From Amborella trichopoda (taxonomy: Eukaryota; Streptophyta; Magnoliopsida; Amborellales; Amborellaceae), in assembly GCF_000471905.2 (NCBI RefSeq), contig NW_006496807.1, positions 879,941-943,940 of the forward strand: a stretch of 64,000 nucleotides of DNA, written 5' to 3'. Positions 57,461-64,000 of the stretch are shown piece after piece (within the stretch, counting starts at the first letter, position 1; each line of letters opens with the position of its first letter). Under the pieces are notes generated by a model. That model made no database searches. It was not told the origin of the DNA and saw nothing but the letters and a program-made list of their open reading frames with translations. A program made the translations under genes and the position numbers.

Positions 57461-58330
57461 TTGGAGGTTGGAGGTCAAGCCACTGTCGACGAACTGATTG
57501 AGATCGAATTGGGCGAAGAAGGAGATCATAAGCCCACTTTTTTGAGTTCTTTTTTAGACTCAGAAGAGAGGAAGCAATATATCAATTTCCTTCAACTTAA
57601 CCAGGATGTGTTTGCATGGAACTACCACGAAATGCTTGGGTTGGATCCCACAGTAGCTACTCATAAGCTTACTGTCGATCTTATCATCAAGCCAGTAAAG
57701 CAACCTCAAAGAAAATTTCACTCGGATGTAGCTCATCAGATCAAGGCTGAGGTTAACAAGTTGGTGAAGGTTGGGTTTATCAGGGAGGTGATATACCGCA
57801 AGTGGCTAGCTAAAATAGTGCCGGTAAAGAAAAAGAACATGCATATAAGAGTTTAAGTTGACTTTTGCAATCTCAACTTGACTTGCCCCAAGGATGATTT
57901 TCCTTTCCCGCTCACCAAAATCATGATTAATTCAATGGTAACCTGTGAGGCCTTCTTGTTCATGGATTGATATTCTGGTTACAACCAAATCAGGATGGCT
58001 TCTGAAGATGAAGAATTGACTTCCTTCAAAATCACAAAAAAGATATATACTGCTACAAAGTCATGCCATTTGGTTTAAAGAATGTCAGTGCCACTTATCA
58101 ATGCTCTATCACAATCATATTTGAGGATATCCTCCATGATGTACTCGAATGTTATGTCAATGATCTGGTTGTCAAATCAAAGGATCGATCTACTCACCTT
58201 GCTGACTTGGAGGCTGTATTTGAAAGGTTGAGAAAGCACCAATTGAAGATGCACCCATTAACGTGAGCATTCGGAGTAAAATCCAAAAAATTCATAGGTT
58301 TTATTGTAAGACATCGAAGAATTGAAATAG
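57461..58330 (+). pseudogene. Tat reverse transcriptase, broken
   Basis: It copies the element RNA to DNA. The N-terminal part is open for 131 codons ('NQDVFAWNYHEMLGLDP', 'VNKLVKVGFIREV', 'IVPVKKKN') to a TAA at 57854. Continuing in the same frame come 'CPKDDFPFPL' and 'FMD.YSGYNQIRMA', where TGA replaces one codon at 57968, so the first catalytic Asp is present. After a frameshift near 58040, 'MPFGLKNVSATYQ' and the active-site box appear as YVND (58156-58167); the second catalytic Asp is there but the first of the pair is Asn. 'FIGFIVRHRRIEIDPTKI' closes the domain. Confidence 0.9.
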
Positions 58331-58930
58331 ACCCCACGAAGATACGAGTCACACAAGACATGCCACTTTCAAGGACCTTGCGTGAGTTAAAAGTCTCGCT
58401 AGGGCCATCTAGCCTATATTCGGAGGTTCATATCCAACCTCTCAGAGCGATGCAACCCATTTTCCTGGCTTATGAAAAAGGATATTCCTTTTGAATGAGA
58501 CGAGTCTTGCCAAAGGGATTTCCAAGAAATCAACGATTATTTGTTAAGCCCGCCGGTCCATACAACTATCATATCGGACAAGCCGCTCATCTTATACATG
58601 ACGGTGCTTGAGGGTTCTTCGGGTGCCCTCTTCTCTCATCATGAAGGGAAGGAAGTAGTTCTATACTATCTCAGTTGTACTATGATGTCGGCTGAATAAA
58701 ACTATTCTCCAATTGAGAAGATATGCTTAGCCCTGGTATTTGCCGTTCAAAAATTGCGGCATTACCTTTTGGCACACCCTGCAGAGCTGATATCCGGGCA
58801 GACCCAGTTAAGTATTTGATGACAAGGCCCATTCTGTCAGGACGTCTAGCCAAGTGGGCCTTGCTCCTCATGGAGTTTGATATTACTTGTGTCCTCTAAA
58901 AAGCCATTAAAGATCAGGCCTTAGAGGATT
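58331..58930 (+). pseudogene. Tat first RNase H, broken
   Basis: The gypsy-type RNase H removes RNA from the hybrid. Visible are 'LYMTVLEGSSGALFSHHEGKE' features (58592-58650), 'YSPIEKICLALVFAVQKLRHYL' (58706-58768) and stops near 58698 and 58820. The usual Asp of the first block is not clear (MTVLEG instead of an xVSDxA-type start). Confidence 0.8.
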
Positions 58931-59360
58931 TCATGGCTGTTCATCCCCTACCTGGTGGGTCACCCTTGAATAAAGACCTACCCGACGAGGGGGTCATGCG
59001 CGCAAACGAACTTGCACAATGGAAAATGTTTTGTGACGGTGCTTCTCAAGTAAAAGGAGCCGGTGCAGGCGTATTATTTGTAACACTTGATAGGGGGGTC
59101 CTTCCTTATGCTTGCTCGTTAAGCGAGAGATACTCAAACAATGAAGATGGGTACCAAGAACTGATCATCGATTTGGATATGGCACTTGAAACGGACTTAA
59201 TATTCCTTAATATCTTTAGTGATTCTCATCTAATAGTCCGACAACTAAAAAGAATATACGAGGTCCGCAACGATGAACTCAAGTCATATTACAATAACAC
59301 AAGATACCTCCTTGGGAAGATGGATGAAGTCACTTTGGCTAGCATACCTTGAGGATCGAA
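58931..59360 (+). pseudogene. Tat second (archaeal-like) RNase H
   Basis: This is the extra RNase H that defines the Tat lineage. It is open for 139 codons (58933-59352). It has 'KMFCDGASQVKGAGAGVLF' with the first Asp, 'NNEDGYQELIIDLDMA' near the usual Glu and 'IFSDSHLIVRQL' with the next Asp. The first Glu position looks shifted (YQEL instead of YEAL). It is the best preserved domain of the element. Confidence 0.85.
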
Positions 59361-60740
59361 CATTCAAGCCGATGTGTGGGGCCGCCATGATCATTGAACC
59401 TGGGACCCTGCTTCACGTCCCCATACAAGAATGGCAGACCATCTCCATGATGGAAGGAGCCGATCCCGAGGATGAAGAGATTTGTGGGTGGAATTTCCCC
59501 CGTATCCTCAAGGGGCTATAAGAATATTAGTGGATGGACCTACCTCCGCAGGCATTGTCACTGTTGTGGGGGCAGCCCAACCAGATTGGTGTCAACATTT
59601 CTTGGAATATTTGGTGCATGGCCAAATCCCTGAAACCAGGAAAGATAGGCTAGCCTTCAAAAGGCGAGCCACGAGATTCACTTTTCTTGATGACTAGTTT
59701 TACAGGAGGTCATATGATGGAATGTTATTAAGATGTCTCTCGTATGAGGAGGGGCATGTAGCTTTGAAGGAGGTGAACGTCGGGGTATGTGGCAAAGGAA
59801 TGTTTGAATACACCAAAAGATGTCATGCTTGCCAAATACGTGTAGACTATATTCGTCAGTCATCGGAACCTTTGCATCTGACTCTCATGACCTGACCTTT
59901 CTCTCAGTGGGGAATGGACATCGTGGGACCCATTACCCCAACATCCACAGGAAGCCATCTTTATATATAGGCAGCCACATTGTTTCTCAAAATAGGCCGA
60001 AGTTGTTCCCATTTGGAGTGTGATTGGCAAGACCATGGCTGACTTCGTTCGTCATCACATTATCGATTCAGAGTGCTAGACAGAATAATATCAGATAACA
60101 GATCTTCATTCAAGAATGATCACATTTATTAATTGATCATCCCAATTCAATATCAGTTGGAGGTATTCATCTATGTACAACCCCATAGCTAATGGGCAAG
60201 CTGAGTCATTTACTAAGAGCCTCTGCAATATGTTTAAAAAGACCGTTAAGAAAAGCCAGCTTGATTAGCATGAGAGACTCCTCGAGGCTCTCTAGGCATA
60301 TCGAACAACAAGGAAGAATGCCAGCGTAGCAACCCCATATTCACTGGTCTACGGGGAAGAGGCTATCATGCCTCTGAAAGTTCAAATACTCTCCTTAAGA
60401 GTGGCAATCCATTATGGGCTAACCGATGATGAACGTATTAAGCTTGACACAATAAACTACATGCCCTTGATGAAAAGCGACTCATTGCCTAGCAAAAATT
60501 TGAAGTTTATCAAGCAAGAATGAGTATGGCCTTTGACAAAACGATAAGATTACGAATTTAAACTAAGTGACCAGGTTTTGGCCGTACGATGACCTACAAG
60601 GGCACCTCAATCGAAGTTTCAACCCAAATGGTATGGGCCCTATATAGTCAAGATGGCATACTCTGCTGAAGCATATCTCTTATGTACTGAAACAGGCGAG
60701 GATGCTATGTCCCCAATTAATAGGAGATATTAAAGAGATA
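59361..60740 (+). pseudogene. Tat integrase, broken
   Basis: It inserts the cDNA. The zinc region ends 'KRCHACQI' (59817-59840). The core begins 'QWGMDIVGPITP' (59907-59942, first Asp), 'RIISDNRSSF' (60082-60111, second Asp) and 'YSQPHS'-like readings. Stops at 59896 and several frameshifts after 59960 follow. The C-terminal part is only recognisable in fragments to about 60730 ('RRY'). Confidence 0.8.
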
Positions 60741-60779
60741 TTATTGAAAGTTTATATAGTCTGCGATGCACGACTTTAA

Positions 60780-61960
60780 AACTACCTACACATAGTCCCA
60801 GCAACAAGACTTTAAAGTGTTTAGAAAATAATAAGTCTTTTTATAGATCATCAACACCGGATATTAATGATGGAAAACGACTGTTATATGAAAGTCCGTG
60901 CCTCATGACTATAAACTGTTTCATGAAATGGTTTGTTCGGCATGACCTTAAACTACCATCGATATAGTCCTGATACATTACTATAAACTATTTCAAGACA
61001 TGGTCTGTCTGGCATTACTTTAAACTACAATTGATATAGCCCTGACGTATGAATTTAAAAGGCTTCACCTTTAGTCCATGGCATATGACTCTAAATTGTT
61101 CATCGGTCTATTTGGCATGACCCTAAACTACCATCGATACAGTCCCTATGTATGACTATAAACTATGTCAAAGATATGGTCTATTTTGGTATGACCTTAA
61201 ATTACTTCCGATACAGTCCTGATGCATGACTTTAAAAAGCTTCACCCTTAGTCCGTGATCTATATGACTCTAAACTATTTATCAGTTTGTGATACATGAC
61301 TTTAAAAGTTCAACCAATAGGTACACGATGTATGACCTAAAACACCACTACATAGTCTCTTCTGTATAACTCTAAACTAAAGTACCCTCTCGGGGTCTCA
61401 GAACTCAGAGCATTGGGCCACCCATACTTTTTTATAAGAGTTAAAAAGGCTTTTTACATAGTCCCTCCTATAAGACTCTAAACTACAGTATCCTCTTGGG
61501 GACTTAGGACTCAGAGAATTAGGCCACTAATACTCTTTTATAAGAGTTAGGAAGGCTTTTCACACAGTCCATCCTATATGACTCTAAACTACAGTATCCT
61601 CTTGAGAACTTAAGACTCTGAGAATTAGGCCACTAATACTCTTTTATAAGATTTAGGAAGGCTTTTCACATAGTCCATCCTATATGACTCTAAACTACAG
61701 TACCCTCTTTATAAGAGTTAAGAAGGTTTTTTACATAGTTCTTCCTGTATGACTTTAAACTACAGTACCCTCTCAGAGTCTTAAGACTCTGAACATTGGG
61801 CCGCCCATACCCTTTTTAAAAATGAGTAAGGAAGGCCTTAAAATATAGTCGTTCATGTATGACTCTAAACTACATTATCCTTTTGGGGCCTTAGGACCAT
61901 AGGCGATAGTCGCCTGTACTCTCTTTACAAAAGGCATGGAAGGCTTTGATACAATTTGTG
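60780..61960. repeat. Tandem array with gactctaaactac motif between pol and antisense ORF
   Basis: The left part (60830-61300) has units around 'catgac.ttaaactac.at.gatatagtcc' of about 80-110 bp. The right part (61340-61940) has ~110-120-bp units beginning 'atgactctaaactacagta.cctct' (61376, 61472, 61584, 61685, 61755, 61857) with 'cttttataagagttaagaaggcttttcacatagtcc'. Tandem repeats at this place are common in Tat elements. Confidence 0.9.
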
Positions 61961-62183
61961 TGGTTTGCTGTTTTATGTAATCCTGTGAAAACTCCTTTGA
62001 AGTTAAAAGCATGATAAGTAATTACCAAATCATGAAAATAGATTCATCGTAAGAAGGGGAATTCCCTTATACATAAGTTCAAGGAGGAGGAAAAAAGCTA
62101 TAAAAGAAAGTCTATCTATGAAATAAATAAAAGCATTTTGTAAAGAGGAAAAGTTCCATGGTTCAGAGGGCTTTGAAACACCG

Positions 62184-64000
62184 CTATAATTCTTCAATTT
62201 CATGGCTCTTCTCCTCCACCAACTTTTGGGCATCCTCCAATTGAGCCCTTGCCTGGGTAAGCTCATGTTGTGCCTCCTATTTTTTTCAATCATCGATCTC
62301 ACGTGACACGAGGTGTTCAAGCTCGAAAGAGTCAACATCAATCATCTCATTCAAATGGTACGTGAAAGTAAACAGACGACAAAACTCCCTCTTCTTTGAT
62401 GCCATGAGAGCTTCCATCTTTGATATTTCCTCCACCACCATGCGCTTACAGGCATATAACCAAGAGAAATGAATTTGAAACTTCTCTAGTTTGTCTTTGA
62501 CCACCTCAAAGTTTGTTGAAGCTGTCGAAACTGCCCTCTCACACGCAGCAATGGTTTGTTCCCTTTCAGTGATCATAGTCGGGAACATGTGGGTTATGGA
62601 ATATTTGACTGAGGCAATGGCGTCCACACCTGGAATCATTCCCTCCATTATCCCATTAAGCATCTTAGTATCGACCCCCATGGTCCCAATAAATTCTATC
62701 ATTGGGGAAACCTCACCCCTAATATTCCATAGCCCGGTTATGGGGCTACAACCCAGGATATGCAAGATTCCTCTCACCACCCATTTGCCTTTAGAGTTCA
62801 CCAACTGACGAGGAGTCTCTCATCATAAATTCCACCAAACCTTCAGGCATGGTAGGGAGGACGGTTAAGGCATTGGCAAGGCCAGTTGCCTCCACTTTAA
62901 AAGACCCAACATCAGTTGACAGGGGTAGGGAGCCTGTGGCTTATGTCTCCGAACCCTCTATTTTAATTTCCCATGTGCATCTTCTTTAACTGGCAAAGAG
63001 GGTGCGAGAGTCTTGGACTCGACCGATGGAGGGAGAATGATGGGCATGATCTTGCTCTCAGCAATGACAAGTGCATGTTCTTCATTTGGATCATGGATAG
63101 AGAGAGTTCTTAGAAAAAACAAATGAATCAATATCTAAAAGATAATCTAGTAATGTGGCACAAGGACTGTCAATATGAACACCTGACAAGATAAACATGT
63201 CTATGCCAATCGGCCTGGATCGACGAGCCAGGTTAAGAAAGGTGCCCTAGGGTAGATTCTGTAGTGAGACAATAATGCTAGCACTCACCTCAGCTTGGGT
63301 GATCAGCGAGCTAGAAGAAGACCCTTCCAATGTCATCGCCACCACAGCTAATGGTTCGGTGGCGGGAGGGTCATCATCAACAACATGGACCTTACCTTTG
63401 GCCTTTCGAACTCGACTTCTGGAGCATGTGCAAGATCAGTCACCAAAGGAGGAGTTGAGGAAGAAGAGCCCTCATTTTACCTAAGAGAAACAAGAATACC
63501 CCTCAGGGCCTCACTCATGTCCTCTTCATGATCAGGAGTGAAAGTTGCCTCCATATGCTCCTCGAAGGCAAAAGATTCTTCACCCGGCAGTTGTACTTCT
63601 AAGGGTTGTAGTTGTAGGGGTTGGAGGGGAAGGTGTATCCACCTCAACAATCACTGCAAATTTCTTCTTCTTGGCAGTAGTTTTTAGCTAGAAATCGGTG
63701 GAAGGAGTGGCTGCCTCTGCATTGGTTCATCTTGTAGCCCTCGTGGAAGGAACATTGAATGGGCTAGCCTTTGAAGCCTGAACCTCTGACGATTCGAGAG
63801 CTTCATCTTTAGAATGGGAACTCCCTAGTCTCTTTGATGATCTCGTAGCAACCAGTGCTGTAGTTGGAGTGCTGCCCTTCACTCCCTTGCCTTTCTTTTT
63901 CAAGCTCTTACTCGTATCCTCCAAAGCCCGAGCCTCTTTTGTAGGTAAAGGGGAATGGGTGTTTGTTCCCTTCTTAACAGTTTTGCGGCTTGTGGATGAA
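62184..64000 (-). pseudogene. Antisense extra ORF of the Tat element (C-terminal part), runs off the window
   Basis: Opposite to pol, the minus strand keeps a protein-like reading. From the right edge it has a Lys/Ser-rich linker (63924-63727, 'SLKKKGKGVKGSTP'), then broken readings. An open 172-codon stretch follows (62804-62286, 'CSPITGLWNIRGEVSP', 'GVDTKMLNGIMEGMIPGVDAI', 'ACERAVSTASTNFEVVKDKLEK'). The last part is a coiled coil in the next frame segment ('EAQHELTQARAQLEDAQKL', 62283-62225) to a TAG at 62184-62186. Tat elements of other plants carry such antisense genes between pol and the 3' LTR, with a plant-mobile/transposase_28-type N-terminal domain and a coiled-coil tail. Here only linker and tail are in the window. 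The role is unknown. Confidence 0.6.

Larger units (their letters stand above)
46542..64000 (+). mobile_element. Ty3/gypsy retrotransposon of the Tat lineage, >17 kb, defective
   Basis: The order is leader/LTR, gag, protease, RT, RNase H, second archaeal-like RNase H, integrase, tandem array and antisense frame. The second RNase H after the first is the hallmark of the Tat lineage (Tat, Ogre, Retand groups). The left border is inferred from where the copia remnant stops (TGTAGG at 46542). The LTR/primer-site junction was not located. The 3' LTR is not in the window. Stops and frameshifts in every domain make it non-autonomous. A hAT element (53953-55870) is nested in it. Confidence 0.85.

Overview
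This is nuclear DNA from a flowering plant. The evidence is a dense, nested set of plant transposon families (an L1-type LINE with a C-terminal RNase H, an RTE LINE, Ty1/copia, Ty3/gypsy of the Tat lineage with two RNase H domains, hAT elements and MITEs) around one intron-rich gene with GT-AG introns. The base composition is AT-rich. There is no operon-like structure and I saw no rRNA, tRNA gene or CRISPR array. Two 20-base runs of N (27865-27884 and 39774-39793) mark assembly gaps. The species cannot be named from this sequence.

Region 1-8442 is one LTR retrotransposon (33-8437, target duplication AATAA on both sides). Its 3' LTR was later split by an L1-type LINE (1305-7860, minus strand, 14-base target duplication). 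Both are dead.

Region 8443-39492 holds the only convincing host gene. It is the 3' part of a plus-strand gene with seven well-supported exons between 11810 and 39492, plus one candidate exon at 11522. All splice phases join into a 289-residue C-terminal segment ending at a TAA. The protein looks like a coiled coil followed by an RWD-type kinetochore domain, and I read it as a KNL1/Spc7-like protein. Its 5' exons are not recognised and are probably upstream of the window. The introns (up to 14.1 kb) are filled with mobile DNA: divergent copies of one LTR family, a hAT element with perfect target duplications, a GATTC/GAATC-rich hAT-like element, a copia remnant, an RTE LINE 3' end, palindromic MITEs, gypsy fragments and a solo-type LTR with a primer-binding site.

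Region 39493-46541 is intergenic. It holds microsatellites and an assembly gap, small MITEs and a degraded plus-strand copia element with a 187-bp LTR.

Region 46542-64000 is most of one large Ty3/gypsy element of the Tat lineage on the plus strand. In order it has a long LTR/leader region with a 1175-bp tandem duplication, a 120-bp tandem array that stays open in frame, gag, protease, RT, RNase H, a second (archaeal-like) RNase H, integrase, a tandem array rich in TAAACTAC-like motifs, and an antisense reading frame that runs off the right end. A 1.9-kb hAT element sits inside it between gag and protease. The coding parts carry many stops and frameshifts, so the element is not autonomous. Its 3' LTR should lie beyond the window.
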